A stretch of DNA of 43,182 nt from Bdellovibrionales bacterium (GCA_021731045.1 JAKFYE010000022.1:1-43182); one strand, 5' to 3'. Positions 30,670 through 40,948 are shown, counted from the stretch's first letter. The notes: a model not told the origin generated them from the sequence alone. Program-made: numbers and translations.

Positions 30670-32817
30670 ATGCAAATGACATTTCAAAAAGGTTTAAGAT
30701 GTATTCTTTGCGCTATGGCCATTACGACAATTTCATTTTTAACTATAACCGCCTACAGTGGAGAAATTTTAAAACTTAAAACAGGCGACGTTAAATTAGA
30801 TTCAAAATTATCACGAGGCGTTGATCTTATCTCAGGCTCACGCGAATTTGTTGTTCAATTTTCGGGTCCAATTACGCTCGCAGATAAAAACGAAATTCAA
30901 AAACATGGGTTTAAAATTTTAAATTACATTCCCGATGATGCCCTGGTTATATATGGCTCTGGAGAGGCGTTGTCACAAGTTCGCGCGTTATCTTCAGTTC
31001 GAGCCGTTGAAGTTTTCAATTCCATTTGGAAAACAAGCCCGGATTTCAACACAGCCAGCGTTTTTACTCGTTCGCAAAAAGTCCTAACCCATATTCGTTT
31101 GTCGAATGCTTCGTATAGCGAAGGCCTTCAAACAATACTCGGTCAAAATAAAAATATTAAAATTCACTATGCCAATGATCGTGTGATTGTCGCAGATCTT
31201 CCGCGCAATGAAGTTGCGAGTATCGCAACGTTTGCAGGTGTCGAGTGGATGGAGCCCATAGCAAAAATTCAAACGATGGAGTTTGATCCAGGCGTAGCTC
31301 CACAAAATCTTCACTTTCGTGGTGCAGCTACGGGCTATGAATCAGGAACAAAAGTTATGGGCTTTGAATCAGCATGGGCGCGCGGATTCGATGGTGCAGG
31401 CGAAGTAGCTGCAATGGCCGACACCGGGCTTGATACAGGTAAAATCGCAACTTTGCACAAAGATTTAAGCAATACAAAAAATGGAGAATTCGTTTTAGGT
31501 TTTAATATTCCTATTCCTTTATTTTCTTGGAAGGATACTGTTGGTCACGGAACTCACGTGGCAGGAAGTATCGTAGGTACCGGTGCCATGTCGAATGGAC
31601 TTATTCGCGGAGGAGCTTATCAAGCCGAGTTTTTTGCCCAAGGCGTAGGTATTGGTGAAATGTTAAATCCGTTGGCATTGCAGTCTCCAAAAGCCACTTT
31701 AGATCCTGCGATCGCAAAAAATGTGCACGTTCATTCGAACTCTTGGGGAGCAGCATCTAAAGGTGCTTACGATGCGATGGCAGCTGCTTATGACGATTAC
31801 ATTTGGAATCATCCAGATGTCCTCGTGGTCTTTGCTGCAGGTAACGAAGGCGTTGATGAAAATAAAGATGGTCTTATCGATGAAGGTTCTATTGGTTCAC
31901 CAGGAACTGCTAAAAACGTAATGACCGTGGGTGCCTCTGAAAACTATTTAGGTTCAGGTGGTATTCAAAAAACGATTGTTGAAATGAAACCAAAAGAAGA
32001 CGGAACGTCTCGTTGGCCAGCGGAGCCAATTGCTAGCGATACGTTTTCTAATAACCCAAATGGAATGGCAGCATTTAGTTCGCGTGGTCCCACAACAGAT
32101 GGTCGTTTAAAACCCGACATCGTCGCTCCTGGAACCAACATCGTCAGCGTGCGTTCAAGCATGATTAAGCCCGACGCACAAAATCCAACCAAAGAACCGC
32201 TATGGGGTGTTTACGATTCTAATTATTTATTTTGCGGCGGAACTTCGATGGCAACACCACTCGCATCTGGAGCCGCAACAGTGACACGACAATTCCTCAT
32301 CAAATCAAAAGGACTTGCCACGCCATCAGCTGCAGTTATCAAAGCCACTCTCATGCACACGGCCTACGATATGTATCCAGGACAGTATGGCTCTGGTCCA
32401 ACTCAAGAGCTTCCCACTCAACGGCCAAACATTCACGAAGGTTACGGAAGAATTGATATGGATAAGCTTACAAGGATGGGACAAGAGACCATCGTGTTAG
32501 ATGAAAAAGTTGGCGTCGCACTCGGCGAAGCGAAAACATACAGCGTGCGCTCTCCCGGCGATATCACTGCAACTCTTGTTTATACAGATGCTCCAGGAAC
32601 AGCGAGTGCACAAAAAGCCCTCGTAAATGACATCGATCTTGCAGTTGTGGCTCCAGATGGTCGCGTTTTCACTAAGAATGACCATGTAAATAACAATGAA
32701 ATCATTGAAATTCGTGGCGGTTTAGAGGGTGAATACACGGTAAAAGTAACGGGTACCAACATTCCTCAAGGTAAAAACGGAAAGCAGCCGTACGCGTTGA
32801 TCATTAGTCCATACTAA
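30670..32817 (+). CDS. KP-43-like subtilisin-type protease with C-terminal beta-sandwich
   Basis: 715 residues. The signal peptide covers about residues 8-30. An N-terminal region (about 40-220) without catalytic motifs is probably a propeptide. The peptidase S8 core has Asp251 (MADTGLD), His293 (VGHGTHVAGSI), Asn392 (FAAGNEGVDENKDG, with an acidic Ca2+-type loop) and Ser526 (CGGTSMATPLASGAA). Residues about 600-715 form a beta-sandwich like that of KP-43-type proteases (ATLVYTDAP then ALVNDIDLAVVAPDG). ATG 30670 is chosen for GGGGGGAG 4 bases upstream; the upstream in-frame start has no signal advantage. A terminator follows at 32840. Confidence 0.92.
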   Translation: MQMTFQKGLRCILCAMAITTISFLTITAYSGEILKLKTGDVKLDSKLSRGVDLISGSREFVVQFSGPITLADKNEIQKHGFKILNYIPDDALVIYGSGEALSQVRALSSVRAVEVFNSIWKTSPDFNTASVFTRSQKVLTHIRLSNASYSEGLQTILGQNKNIKIHYANDRVIVADLPRNEVASIATFAGVEWMEPIAKIQTMEFDPGVAPQNLHFRGAATGYESGTKVMGFESAWARGFDGAGEVAAMADTGLDTGKIATLHKDLSNTKNGEFVLGFNIPIPLFSWKDTVGHGTHVAGSIVGTGAMSNGLIRGGAYQAEFFAQGVGIGEMLNPLALQSPKATLDPAIAKNVHVHSNSWGAASKGAYDAMAAAYDDYIWNHPDVLVVFAAGNEGVDENKDGLIDEGSIGSPGTAKNVMTVGASENYLGSGGIQKTIVEMKPKEDGTSRWPAEPIASDTFSNNPNGMAAFSSRGPTTDGRLKPDIVAPGTNIVSVRSSMIKPDAQNPTKEPLWGVYDSNYLFCGGTSMATPLASGAATVTRQFLIKSKGLATPSAAVIKATLMHTAYDMYPGQYGSGPTQELPTQRPNIHEGYGRIDMDKLTRMGQETIVLDEKVGVALGEAKTYSVRSPGDITATLVYTDAPGTASAQKALVNDIDLAVVAPDGRVFTKNDHVNNNEIIEIRGGLEGEYTVKVTGTNIPQGKNGKQPYALIISPY

Positions 32818-32839
32818 GTTAACACAGTGTAATTCCTGC

Positions 32840-32870
32840 AAAAAAGAGGCTTTAAAACGGCCTCTTTTTG
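32840..32870 (+). terminator. Rho-independent terminator
   Basis: AAAAAGAGGC pairs with GCCTCTTTTT over 10 bases with loop TTTAAAACG, followed by a T-rich tail. It ends the subtilase transcript before carD. Confidence 0.92.
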
Positions 32871-32980
32871 CTTTTCTCAAAAACCGCACCAACCCTTTAT
32901 TGATAAACCGTGTCAAAAATGATATCACCATACCCAAATATGACAGTCACGTTTGCGTTTTTTCAAGTAAGGGGTCTGTA

Positions 32981-33469
32981 ATGGTAGAGTTCAAAGTTGG
33001 TGATAATGCAGTTTATCCAGGTCACGGCGTTGGAAAAGTTACGGCCATTGAGTCTAAAGAAATCTTAGGTAAGAAGCACACATTCTATTCTATTATCGTT
33101 CAAGAGACCGGAATGAAAATCATGGTGCCTCAAAATAATGTCGCCAGTGTAGGGTTACGTCCTATTATCTCTACGAAAGAAGCTGCTGAGGTTATTAAAA
33201 TTCTTAAGCTTACAAATATTAAAATTGATAATCAAACATGGAATCGTCGTTACCGCGAATACATGGAAAAAATTAAAACAGGTTCTGTTTTTGAAATCGC
33301 AGAAGTCCTTCGCGATTTGTTTTTGCTCAAAGTCGATAAGGAGCTTAGTTTTGGCGAGCGAAAAATGCTCGACACAGCACGTAGTCTTCTTATTAAAGAA
33401 CTCGCGCTTGCAACTGAGACTGAAGAATCGACTATGGAAGCTGAAGTTCGCACGATCTTCGGTCTATAA
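32981..33469 (+). CDS. carD: CarD-family RNA polymerase-binding regulator
   Basis: 162 residues. The N-terminal CarD/TRCF RNA-polymerase interaction domain (about 1-60) has FKVGDNAVYPGHGVGKVTAI, the usual opening. The helical C-terminal domain with WNRRYREYMEKI (the W and R region that contacts the upstream DNA fork in other CarD proteins) follows. It stabilises the open promoter complex. ATG 32981 is chosen because AAGGGG lies 8 bases upstream and the family length is about 160; an in-frame ATG 27 codons upstream adds unrelated residues. It is followed by a hairpin at the gltX start. Confidence 0.93.
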   Translation: MVEFKVGDNAVYPGHGVGKVTAIESKEILGKKHTFYSIIVQETGMKIMVPQNNVASVGLRPIISTKEAAEVIKILKLTNIKIDNQTWNRRYREYMEKIKTGSVFEIAEVLRDLFLLKVDKELSFGERKMLDTARSLLIKELALATETEESTMEAEVRTIFGL

Positions 33470-33503
33470 TCCAGTACACACACTAATTATTTCGATATAA
33501 GCT

Positions 33504-33530
33504 AAAAGACTTCGTTTAAGGAGTCTTTTT
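33504..33530 (+). terminator. Hairpin holding the gltX ribosome binding site; possible carD terminator
   Basis: AAAAGACT (33504-33511) pairs with AGTCTTTT (33522-33529), with loop TCGTTTAAGG, and is followed by T. The AAGGAG of gltX (33518-33523) begins in the loop and ends in the 3' arm. The same element therefore can stop carD transcription and, if read through, partly hide the gltX site. It resembles a terminator by stem and T-run but is short. Confidence 0.6.
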
Positions 33531-33532
33531 CA

Positions 33533-35008
33533 ATGAATACATCTAAACCTGTCCGCGTTCGTTTTGCTCCAAGTCCTACAGGATATCTACATGTGGGAGG
33601 AGCTAGAACGGCCCTCTACAATTTTCTTTATGCGCGTAAAATGAATGCCACTTTTATTTTGCGTGTGGAAGATACGGATCAAGAGCGTTCGACTGAAGAA
33701 GCATTAAAAATGCAAATGAGTGATTTGAAGTGGTTGGGATTGGATTGGGATGAAGGGCCGGGCAAAGAAAATCCGTCACAAGAAATTGGAAAATACGGTC
33801 CGTATAGACAAAGTATGCGCCAGCCGATCTACAAAAAATATGCAGATCAACTCATCGAAAGTAAAAAAGCATTTTACTGTTTTTGTACGGATGAAATCTT
33901 AGAGCAAAAAAAGCAAGTTGCGATTAAAGAAGGACGTCCACCTCATTACGACGGCACATGCCGGAATATAGATTTAACTACGGCGCGTGCGCGTTTATCA
34001 AAAGGTGAAAAAGCATGCGTACGATTTAACGTGGGACAACCTAAAGACTACGTTCTTCACGACTTGATTCGAGGAGACGTGACGTTTCCATCAAGCATGG
34101 TCGGAGACTTTGTCATGCTTCGATCGGATGGAATGCCGGTTTATAATTTTTGCTGTACTATTGACGATGCGTTGATGGAAATCACACATGTTTTGCGAGC
34201 CGAAGAACATTTAAGTAATACCTTACGACAGATGATGATCTATGAAGCGATCGGGTATCCATTGCCTCAGTTTGGGCATTTGTCGATTATTTTAGGACCA
34301 GATAAACAAAAACTCTCAAAGCGGCACGGAGCCACGAGCTGTAACGAATATAAAAATTTAGGCTTTTTGCCTGAAGCGATGAAGAACTATTTGGCGCTAT
34401 TGGGTTGGAGTTCTCCGGATGGCAAAGAGGTGATGTCCGAGAGCGAAATGATTGGGCAGTTTGGGTTGGATCGATTTATTTCTTCGGCCGCTGTTTTTGA
34501 TGAAGTGAAGTTGAGATTTTTCAATGCGACTCACTTGCGGGCGCTTCCACATGAAGAGTTATGGGCGCGTTTACAGCCGTTTTTTAAAGACGCAGGTTTA
34601 AAATTTGAAGGGGATGCGGCTTGGATTGATCACGCTTTAAGTTTGTTAAAAACTTCGATGGAAACTTTAAAAGATGGCGTCGAGTTGTTTCGACTTTTAT
34701 CTGATACTAGCTTTGAAGTAACATCTGAAGGGCAAGAAACGATGGGCTGGGAAAGCTCCAAAGGTGTGGTAGAAAAATGGAAGAGTTTGATCGCGGCGTT
34801 TCCAAAAAACTATTTGGCTGAGTCGGATTTTGCATTGATTCAGGATCAAGTGAAAACAGAGCGTAATGTAAAAGGAAAGTTTTTATTTATGCCGATTAGG
34901 GTAGCTGTGATTGGAAAGCCACATGGGGCGGAATTAAAACATTTGGTTCCATTACTTTCTAAGTCATCATTAGTGGCACGTGCAGAAAAATGTTTATCTA
35001 AGCAATAA
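33533..35008 (+). CDS. gltX: Glutamyl-tRNA synthetase
   Basis: 491 residues, class I synthetase charging tRNA-Glu (and in many bacteria tRNA-Gln for later amidation). The HIGH-type motif is HVGG at 20-23 in FAPSPTGYLHVGGARTALYN; the KMSKS-type motif is KLSKR at 260-264. Cys residues in YCFCTDEILEQK suit the zinc-type insertion seen in many members. The length is normal. AAGGAG lies inside a hairpin (33504-33530) 9 bases before the ATG. cysS follows after 21 bases, so the two synthetases are co-transcribed. Confidence 0.97.
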   Translation: MNTSKPVRVRFAPSPTGYLHVGGARTALYNFLYARKMNATFILRVEDTDQERSTEEALKMQMSDLKWLGLDWDEGPGKENPSQEIGKYGPYRQSMRQPIYKKYADQLIESKKAFYCFCTDEILEQKKQVAIKEGRPPHYDGTCRNIDLTTARARLSKGEKACVRFNVGQPKDYVLHDLIRGDVTFPSSMVGDFVMLRSDGMPVYNFCCTIDDALMEITHVLRAEEHLSNTLRQMMIYEAIGYPLPQFGHLSIILGPDKQKLSKRHGATSCNEYKNLGFLPEAMKNYLALLGWSSPDGKEVMSESEMIGQFGLDRFISSAAVFDEVKLRFFNATHLRALPHEELWARLQPFFKDAGLKFEGDAAWIDHALSLLKTSMETLKDGVELFRLLSDTSFEVTSEGQETMGWESSKGVVEKWKSLIAAFPKNYLAESDFALIQDQVKTERNVKGKFLFMPIRVAVIGKPHGAELKHLVPLLSKSSLVARAEKCLSKQ

Positions 35009-35029
35009 TAAATAAGAAAGAGAATTGAT

Positions 35030-36487
35030 ATGGCGTTAGTTGTTTACAACACAATGTCGAAAACAAAAGAAGAGTTTGTTCCGAATGAACCTGGACATGT
35101 GAAGATGTATGTCTGCGGACCTACCGTCTACGATTTTTTACATATCGGAAATTTTAGAGGCGCGATTGTCTTTAACCTTGTGGCCAATTGGCTCGAAAAA
35201 CGAGGATATAAGGTCACGTACGTTTATAATTATACGGACGTCGATGATAAAATTATTAATCGCGCGAACAAAGAAAGTAAGACCGCTAAGGAAATTTCAG
35301 AAACGTATATTCAAGAGTTCGAGAAAGATTACAACTCTTTAAAGTTACGTCCGCACGACCACCGCCCTAAGGTCAGCGAGTTTATTCCGCAGATTGTAAA
35401 CTTTGTGGGTAAGCTGGTTGAAAATAAAAAAGCATATGTTGTGGATGGTGAAGTTTTGTATTCGGTAAAATCTTTTGAGAATTACGGAAAGCTCAGTCAT
35501 AAAAACATCGATGAACTCCTTATAGGTGCGCGTGTCGAGATCGATGCGAAAAAAGAAAACGCTTTAGACTTTGCCCTTTGGAAGCCCGCAAAACCAGGCG
35601 AGCCCGAATGGCCATCACCATGGAGTTCGGGACGACCAGGTTGGCACATCGAATGTTCCGCAATGGCTCACGGTATTTTAGGAGACACGATCGATATTCA
35701 TGGCGGCGGTATTGACTTAATATTTCCGCATCATGAAAATGAAATTGCACAAACCGAAGGTGCAACCGGAAAGAAATTTGTAAAATACTGGATGCACAAT
35801 AATTTTATTAATTTTGGTGCACACAAAATGTCAAAATCTTTGGGTAACGTCACGACAGGACGAGCCTTTCTGACACATTACAATCCTGAAATATTAAAGT
35901 ATTTGATTCTTTCTGCACACTATCGCAGTCCTTCTGATTTTAGCGAATCGCCTATCAATAATACGATTCATGCGCTTTCACGAATTTATTCGGCTTTAAA
36001 TTCGGCGGCGGGGATTGCAAGCGCAAATATCGAAGCGGGCAAACTTCCGGCAAAATTTGAAGAGGCGCTAAAGGCTTCTCGAAAAAAAGTAGAAGAGGCG
36101 TTGGACGATGACTTCAATACGCCCGAAGTTTTTGCCGCGATTTTTGAACTCGTGCGAGTGTTCAATTCGCTTTACCGAAAAGGTCAAAAGGTCACGCCTG
36201 AAATTTCGGCTCAAGGATTAGAATTTAAAAACTTTGTTCTTGAAACAGGTCGGTTGATGTCACTTTTTCTTGAAGAACCAAAGGCCTTCTTGATTAGCCT
36301 CGATGATCGTGTTTTAGAACAAAAGGGTATTAAGCGTTCTGATATTGATGCGATTGTCGAACAGCGAACGGCCGTGCGTAAAAATAAAGATTTTGCGGCT
36401 TCGGATAAGTTGAGAGATGAATTGGCCGCTAAGGGCATCGAAATTCAAGACACACCATTAGGAACCGAATGGGAAGTCAAAAAGTAG
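35030..36487 (+). CDS. cysS: Cysteinyl-tRNA synthetase
   Basis: 485 residues, class I synthetase. Zinc ligand Cys29 in [15 protein letters not shown], the HIGH motif HIGN (38-41), the second zinc-site region GWHIECSAM and [14 protein letters not shown], and KMSKS at 266-270 are all present. The C-terminal helical bundle is complete. The ribosome binding site is weak (AAAGAGAA, 5 bases before ATG). The 3' end overlaps the uvrB start by 19 bases, so translation of the two may be linked. Confidence 0.97.
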   Translation: MALVVYNTMSKTKEEFVPNEPGHVKMYVCGPTVYDFLHIGNFRGAIVFNLVANWLEKRGYKVTYVYNYTDVDDKIINRANKESKTAKEISETYIQEFEKDYNSLKLRPHDHRPKVSEFIPQIVNFVGKLVENKKAYVVDGEVLYSVKSFENYGKLSHKNIDELLIGARVEIDAKKENALDFALWKPAKPGEPEWPSPWSSGRPGWHIECSAMAHGILGDTIDIHGGGIDLIFPHHENEIAQTEGATGKKFVKYWMHNNFINFGAHKMSKSLGNVTTGRAFLTHYNPEILKYLILSAHYRSPSDFSESPINNTIHALSRIYSALNSAAGIASANIEAGKLPAKFEEALKASRKKVEEALDDDFNTPEVFAAIFELVRVFNSLYRKGQKVTPEISAQGLEFKNFVLETGRLMSLFLEEPKAFLISLDDRVLEQKGIKRSDIDAIVEQRTAVRKNKDFAASDKLRDELAAKGIEIQDTPLGTEWEVKK

Positions 36488-38502
36488 GAAAATTTAAACT
36501 CGTCTCTGAGTATACGCCTGCGGGTGACCAGCCCCAGGCGATTCAAGAGATCACATCTAACATCGAAAACGGTGTTAAAGAGCAAGTTTTATTAGGAGTT
36601 ACCGGAAGCGGCAAAACCTATACGATGGCGCACGTGATTGAAAAACTCAATCAGCCGACACTTGTATTAGCACCAAATAAAACTTTAGCAGCACAATTGT
36701 ACATGGAGTTTAAACAGTTTTTTCCGCAAAACGCGGTTGAATATTTTGTAAGTTACTACGATTATTATCAGCCCGAAGCTTATATGCCGGCTACCGATAC
36801 TTACATCGAGAAAGATTCGGCGATTAACGAGCAAATCGATCGCATGCGCCATTCGGCTACACGTTCTCTTTTTGAGCGTAACGATGTACTCATTGTAAGC
36901 TCGGTTTCTTGTATTTATGGTTTAGGAAGTCCTGAAGCCTATGAAGGTATGATGATTTCTCTAAGAACGGGGGCCGAAGTAAAGCGGGATCATTTTTTAC
37001 GCGAATTAATTCGTATTTTATATAATCGTAATGATGTGGATTTTCATCGAGGCACGTTTCGTGTTCGCGGAGACATGGTTGAAATTTTTCCGCCATACGA
37101 ACAAGAACGTGCTATTCGAGTCGAATTCTTTGGAGATTTTATAGATAAAATTTCGTGGGTAGATCCACTACGTGGGGCCGTTTTACATCAAATGGATGCT
37201 GTCGGAATTTATCCGGGAAGCCATCACGTGAACACCGAAGATAAATTTAAAAATGCCATTAAGACAATTCAAGTGGAGTTGCAAGAGCGCCTCCAAGAAC
37301 TTAAGGGACAGATGAAGTTGCTCGAAGCTCAGCGTCTTGAGCAACGTACGTATTACGATATTGAAATGATGGAAGAATTAGGATTTTGCCAAGGAATCGA
37401 AAACTATTCGCGCCATTTTACCGCACGTCCTGCTGGTCAGCCACCACCAACGTTAATAGAGTACTTTCCCAAAGACTTTTTGTGTATTATCGATGAAAGT
37501 CACGTAACGGTTCCGCAAATTGGCGGGATGTACCGTGGTGATCGCGCTCGCAAATTAAATTTAGTTGAACATGGATTTCGACTGCCGTCAGCTTTGGATA
37601 ACCGACCTTTAAATTTTCAAGAATTTGAATCGCTTATTGATAAAACTGTTTATGTGTCGGCCACACCCGGTCCTTATGAATTACAAAAATCTAAAGGTTT
37701 AATTATTGAACAAATTATTCGCCCTACGGGACTTATTGATCCAGTGATTGAAATTAAACCTGCAACTCATCAGGTGGATGATATTGTCGCGCAATGCCGC
37801 ATCCGTATTAAGAAAAAAGAAAGAGTATTGGTGACCACTTTAACTAAAAGGAGTGCGGAAGATTTAACAGAGTACATGCAAAGTTTAGGAATCAAAGTTA
37901 AATATTTGCATAGTGATCTTAAAACAGTCGAGCGTTCCGAAATTATTCGTGATCTGCGTTTAGGTGTTTTTGATGTCCTGATCGGTATTAACTTGCTTCG
38001 TGAAGGCTTAGATATTCCAGAAGTGAGTTTGGTTACGATTACGGATGCAGATAAAGAAGGCTTTTTGCGCTCGGAGCGGTCTTTGATTCAAACAATTGGA
38101 CGTGCGGCGAGAAATTCTGAAGGATATGTCATTTTATATGCAGACGTTATAACGGAATCCATTAGGAAAGCGATCGAAGAGACCAATCGTAGACGAACGA
38201 AACAAGAGGCCTATAATAAAGAGCATGGGATTACACCACAGACGATTCGCAAGCGTATTCAAGAAGGTCTGATGGAAATTTACGAGATGGATTACTCAAC
38301 AGTGCCGATTGAGAAGACGTCTTACCTTGCTCAAGCCGAGAAGCAATACTTAGCAGAACCTAATCTCATTAAGAAAAAAGTTGAGAAGCTCAAAAAACAG
38401 ATGAAGGAAAAGTCAGCGCAACTGGAATTTGAGGATGCTGCAAAACTTCGTGATGAAATTAAGCGTTTAGAAATGCTCGATCTCGAAATTCGCGAAGCTT
38501 AA
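36469..38502 (+). CDS. uvrB: Excinuclease ABC subunit B
   Basis: 677 residues, the damage-verification helicase of nucleotide excision repair. Walker A is GVTGSGKT (43-50). The beta-hairpin region reads [24 protein letters not shown] is motif [15 protein letters not shown] and QTIGRAARN are motifs V and VI; the UVR coiled-coil at the C-terminus ([20 protein letters not shown]) binds UvrC. The length is normal. The ATG lies inside the last codons of cysS, with TTAGGA 6 bases upstream. A short terminator follows. Confidence 0.97.
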   Translation: MGSQKVGKFKLVSEYTPAGDQPQAIQEITSNIENGVKEQVLLGVTGSGKTYTMAHVIEKLNQPTLVLAPNKTLAAQLYMEFKQFFPQNAVEYFVSYYDYYQPEAYMPATDTYIEKDSAINEQIDRMRHSATRSLFERNDVLIVSSVSCIYGLGSPEAYEGMMISLRTGAEVKRDHFLRELIRILYNRNDVDFHRGTFRVRGDMVEIFPPYEQERAIRVEFFGDFIDKISWVDPLRGAVLHQMDAVGIYPGSHHVNTEDKFKNAIKTIQVELQERLQELKGQMKLLEAQRLEQRTYYDIEMMEELGFCQGIENYSRHFTARPAGQPPPTLIEYFPKDFLCIIDESHVTVPQIGGMYRGDRARKLNLVEHGFRLPSALDNRPLNFQEFESLIDKTVYVSATPGPYELQKSKGLIIEQIIRPTGLIDPVIEIKPATHQVDDIVAQCRIRIKKKERVLVTTLTKRSAEDLTEYMQSLGIKVKYLHSDLKTVERSEIIRDLRLGVFDVLIGINLLREGLDIPEVSLVTITDADKEGFLRSERSLIQTIGRAARNSEGYVILYADVITESIRKAIEETNRRRTKQEAYNKEHGITPQTIRKRIQEGLMEIYEMDYSTVPIEKTSYLAQAEKQYLAEPNLIKKKVEKLKKQMKEKSAQLEFEDAAKLRDEIKRLEMLDLEIREA

Positions 38503-38522
38503 ATCTAAGTAATGTGTATATT

Positions 38523-38541
38523 GCCCGAACCGGGGCTTTTT
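38523..38541 (+). terminator. Short terminator after uvrB
   Basis: GCCC (38523-38526) pairs with GGGC (38533-38536), loop GAACCG, followed by TTTTT. The stem is only four or five pairs, so it may be weak. Confidence 0.6.
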
Positions 38542-38683
38542 GCCTCAATTTCTGGGGTTTAGTTAATATTTATAATCTTATAAGCAATCTAGAAACTCTC
38601 ACGAGCCGAGAAAGCTGGCCCCTTGTTTGCTTTTGTTACGTGTAGAACTTGTAGAAATAAACACGCGCTACAAAGGAGAACAT

Positions 38684-38863
38684 ATGCTACGTGCTGCAAT
38701 CGCATTTTTTATTATAGGCTTGGTGGCCATCTTATTTGGTGCTACAGGGTTTGCCGGAGTTTCTATGGATATCGGAAGAACATTATTGTTCGTATTCCTA
38801 GTACTTGCGGTTATTAGTTTTGTTGCAAGCTTAGTCACTGGCAGAAGTAAGCCGCTCACATAA
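38684..38863 (+). CDS. DUF1328 (YtjA-like) small membrane protein
   Basis: 59 residues with two membrane helices (about 2-21 and 29-50) joined by FAGVSMDIGR, the pattern of the DUF1328/YtjA family. AAAGGAGAAC lies just before ATG 38684; a longer in-frame version from 38627 lacks any site. The function of the family is unknown; members appear with stress-response genes. A terminator follows at 38883. Confidence 0.88.
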   Translation: MLRAAIAFFIIGLVAILFGATGFAGVSMDIGRTLLFVFLVLAVISFVASLVTGRSKPLT

Positions 38864-38882
38864 ACGGTTATTCAAATTTTAT

Positions 38883-38913
38883 TAAAAGTGCCGTTGCAAG
38901 ACGGCATTTTTAA
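38883..38913 (+). terminator. Rho-independent terminator
   Basis: AAAAGTGCCGT pairs with ACGGCATTTT over 9-10 bases with loop TGCAAG and is followed by TTTTAA. It separates the DUF1328 gene from the next small gene. Confidence 0.85.
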
Positions 38914-38948
38914 TTTAGACAGCATCCAATTTTCAATAAGGAGACAAC

Positions 38949-39206
38949 ATGAAAACAGTTATTATACTTATGGCTTTGTTTGGATTTACCGGTATTAGTT
39001 ACGCTGAAGAAACAACGTCAGAAAAAGCGGCTGCGACTACGAATGATGCAAAACGTTCAGTAAAAAAAGGCATGAATCGAGTTAAAGAAGCGGTTTGTGC
39101 AGAAGGCGATGTAAAATGCTTATCGAAAAAAGCTAAGCATCGTGTTGAGGAAGGCGCAGATTACACAAAAGATAAAGCTACCGAAACTAAAGATAAAGTC
39201 GATTAA
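38949..39206 (+). CDS. Small exported lysine-rich protein
   Basis: 85 residues. Signal peptide MKTVIILMALFGFTGISYA, then a highly charged, Lys/Glu/Thr-rich mature peptide with two Cys (AVCAEGDVKCLSKK) and repeated KDKATETKDK-like segments. It has the composition of small periplasmic or hydrophilin-like proteins. AAGGAG lies 5 bases before the ATG. It stands between DUF1328 and the convergent DUF748 gene. Its terminator lies in the 3' end of that gene. Confidence 0.75.
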   Translation: MKTVIILMALFGFTGISYAEETTSEKAAATTNDAKRSVKKGMNRVKEAVCAEGDVKCLSKKAKHRVEEGADYTKDKATETKDKVD

Positions 39207-39218
39207 TTTACAATTTGA

Positions 39219-40274
39219 TTATTTTTTAAGCCCTGTGCCTTCAAGCACGGGGTTTTTTTTATCCTTAGATACTGTTGCCACTTTTAGAGCTGCGTCTTTC
39301 ATTCCGTGAAAAATAAAACCAAGTAAAGTTTCTTCCGGATCTCGATTTAGCTCTACATACTGAATCTGCTCGTCCTTTGGTGTATCCGTATTTTTTTCGT
39401 TAATCTTCATTGAACGTATAAGATTGGAAAAAAAAGCAGCGGTGGCAGACCTCTCGGCGGTCTTTTTGTAGACTAAATTAAGGTCTTTATATTTTGCTTG
39501 AACATATCCGCGTAATTTTTGATTGCGAATAGAAAGTATGCTTTTGCCCTGCATTAGCTGTCCCGATAATATCACGCCATCGTTTGTTTCAAAGTAAGGA
39601 TTCATTTTTTCTAATTTCTGATTTTTTAAATTAAGATTTATATCCGTAAATGGAGTTTTAGAAAGTACAATCGCCGAGACCTTTAAGTCAATTTCTCCGG
39701 ATTGCTCTAAAATACCGGTGAGGTGCCCCAGAGTTTCATGATCATCATGATCTGGAGTATTGCCGAGCGCGCCTATGGTCGCTTGAATGTCAGTCACCCG
39801 GATAGGGGCGTAGTGTCCTGCGTGTTCTCGTGTGTAACTAAAAGAAGAATTCTCAATTTCGATACCCTCAACAATAAACTTAAAATCTGAGTTATCATTT
39901 TTAGATGAGGATTTGGATTTTAGATCTCCCTCTAATACCTCAACTTTTAAATTTCGTATCTTTAAAAGATGAATCCTTAAAAGACTATTAAATAAGTCCG
40001 CAATGTCCACTCGCTCCTTTAAGCGTTTTATTTTAACGTCAATAAAGGTCGATTTTGGATCGCCCGTAGAGAGATGAATATTTCTTATCGTAGCTTCGGA
40101 TGTGAAAAGGTTCGTTGTTGTAAATCCAAGCGTAAGTGAACAAGTATCACAGTTCTGTGTAACATTAGTTTGTAGTATTTTTTTTAATCGCCAAGGAAGG
40201 ATCACATCTTGAATAAGTACTAGCAGGAAAATTCCTATAGTAATAAATATAAGAATTTTTCCTGCTAGTTTCAT
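39219..40274 (-). CDS. DUF748/AsmA-like envelope protein
   Basis: 351 residues with one N-terminal membrane helix (about 5-23, ILIFITIGIFLLVLIQDVI) and a long beta-rich periplasmic part. The repeated pattern of strands (LKIRNLKVEVLEGDLK, FIVEGIEIENSSFSYTREH, IDLKVSAIVLSKTPFTDINLNL, GVILSGQLMQGKSILSI) fits the AsmA/DUF748 group, thought to carry lipids or aid outer-membrane assembly. It is the last gene of a tight operon: 13 bases after the outer-membrane protein stop. The family assignment is by architecture, not by an exact motif. Confidence 0.65.
   Translation of the reverse strand: MKLAGKILIFITIGIFLLVLIQDVILPWRLKKILQTNVTQNCDTCSLTLGFTTTNLFTSEATIRNIHLSTGDPKSTFIDVKIKRLKERVDIADLFNSLLRIHLLKIRNLKVEVLEGDLKSKSSSKNDNSDFKFIVEGIEIENSSFSYTREHAGHYAPIRVTDIQATIGALGNTPDHDDHETLGHLTGILEQSGEIDLKVSAIVLSKTPFTDINLNLKNQKLEKMNPYFETNDGVILSGQLMQGKSILSIRNQKLRGYVQAKYKDLNLVYKKTAERSATAAFFSNLIRSMKINEKNTDTPKDEQIQYVELNRDPEETLLGFIFHGMKDAALKVATVSKDKKNPVLEGTGLKK
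39230..39260 (+). terminator. Terminator overlapping the end of the convergent gene
   Basis: CCCTGTGC pairs with GCACGGGG (one T-G wobble), with loop CTTCAA, then a run of eight T. It ends the 38949 transcript, while its DNA also codes for the last residues (LEGTGLKK) of the minus-strand gene at 39219. Confidence 0.85.
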
Positions 40275-40287
40275 TAAAGGCTTTCAA

Positions 40288-40932
40288 TTAAAGATTAACA
40301 GCAAATCCTAATGCGGCACTCAAATCAGAACGATAAACTGTCGAATCATCATACAAGCTGTCGAGCGCACGATTGTAATTGGCTTCGAGAACCATATCTG
40401 TTGAGTCGGTTAAGTTTATTTTAGCTCCTAGTCCGGCTAGCACGGCAGATTCCCATGAACGTGCACCGATTCTACGAGTTGGAGTTGAATACAACGTATT
40501 ATCAGAAGTTAGCGTCGAACCCATCACACCACCTTTAATATAGAGTGAAGAAAGCTCTTGGCTACTTAAATAATATTTTGCGCTAATAGGTACAGAAATA
40601 TAATTTGCGGTTAATTTGTTTTCACCTAAACCGTCATCAATGCTTGTACCAAATTGACGATACATAACACCTGTTTCTAAAACCAAATTATCTTGACCAA
40701 CAAGGTCAAATAAAAGACCTGCAGTATAACCATTTGGCTTTGTATAGCGTGTAGAGTCTCCTCCTTCTAAACCAGCATTTGCTAATGATGCTTGAACAAT
40801 AGCGCGTCTAACAAATCGGTCAGGAGAAGAACTATCCCGAGGTGTTACCGATACGCTCTCTTGAGCAAAAGCACTAGTTGCCAAGCTAAGCGCGGCATAA
40901 GTAATGACGGTGTATAACTTAGGTATTTTCAT
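40288..40932 (-). CDS. Outer-membrane beta-barrel protein
   Basis: 214 residues. Signal peptide MKIPKLYTVITYAALSLATS ending AFAQ, then an N-terminal disordered stretch and about eight amphipathic strands (for example LVLETGVMYRQFGTSI, YISVPISAKYYL, SLYIKGGVMGSTL, DMVLEANYNRAL), closing in a hydrophobic C-terminal strand LSAALGFAVNL. It resembles OmpA-type or OmpX-type eight-strand barrels. AAGGAGAC lies before the ATG. It is the middle gene of the CsbD-like/barrel/DUF748 operon. Confidence 0.85.
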   Translation of the reverse strand: MKIPKLYTVITYAALSLATSAFAQESVSVTPRDSSSPDRFVRRAIVQASLANAGLEGGDSTRYTKPNGYTAGLLFDLVGQDNLVLETGVMYRQFGTSIDDGLGENKLTANYISVPISAKYYLSSQELSSLYIKGGVMGSTLTSDNTLYSTPTRRIGARSWESAVLAGLGAKINLTDSTDMVLEANYNRALDSLYDDSTVYRSDLSAALGFAVNL

Positions 40933-40948
40933 ATACGTCTCCTTATAA

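Noticed and set aside
32980..33470. Longer carD start at 32900
   Set aside because: It has no ribosome binding site, and the family starts at FKVGDNAVYPG; ATG 32981 has AAGGGG upstream.
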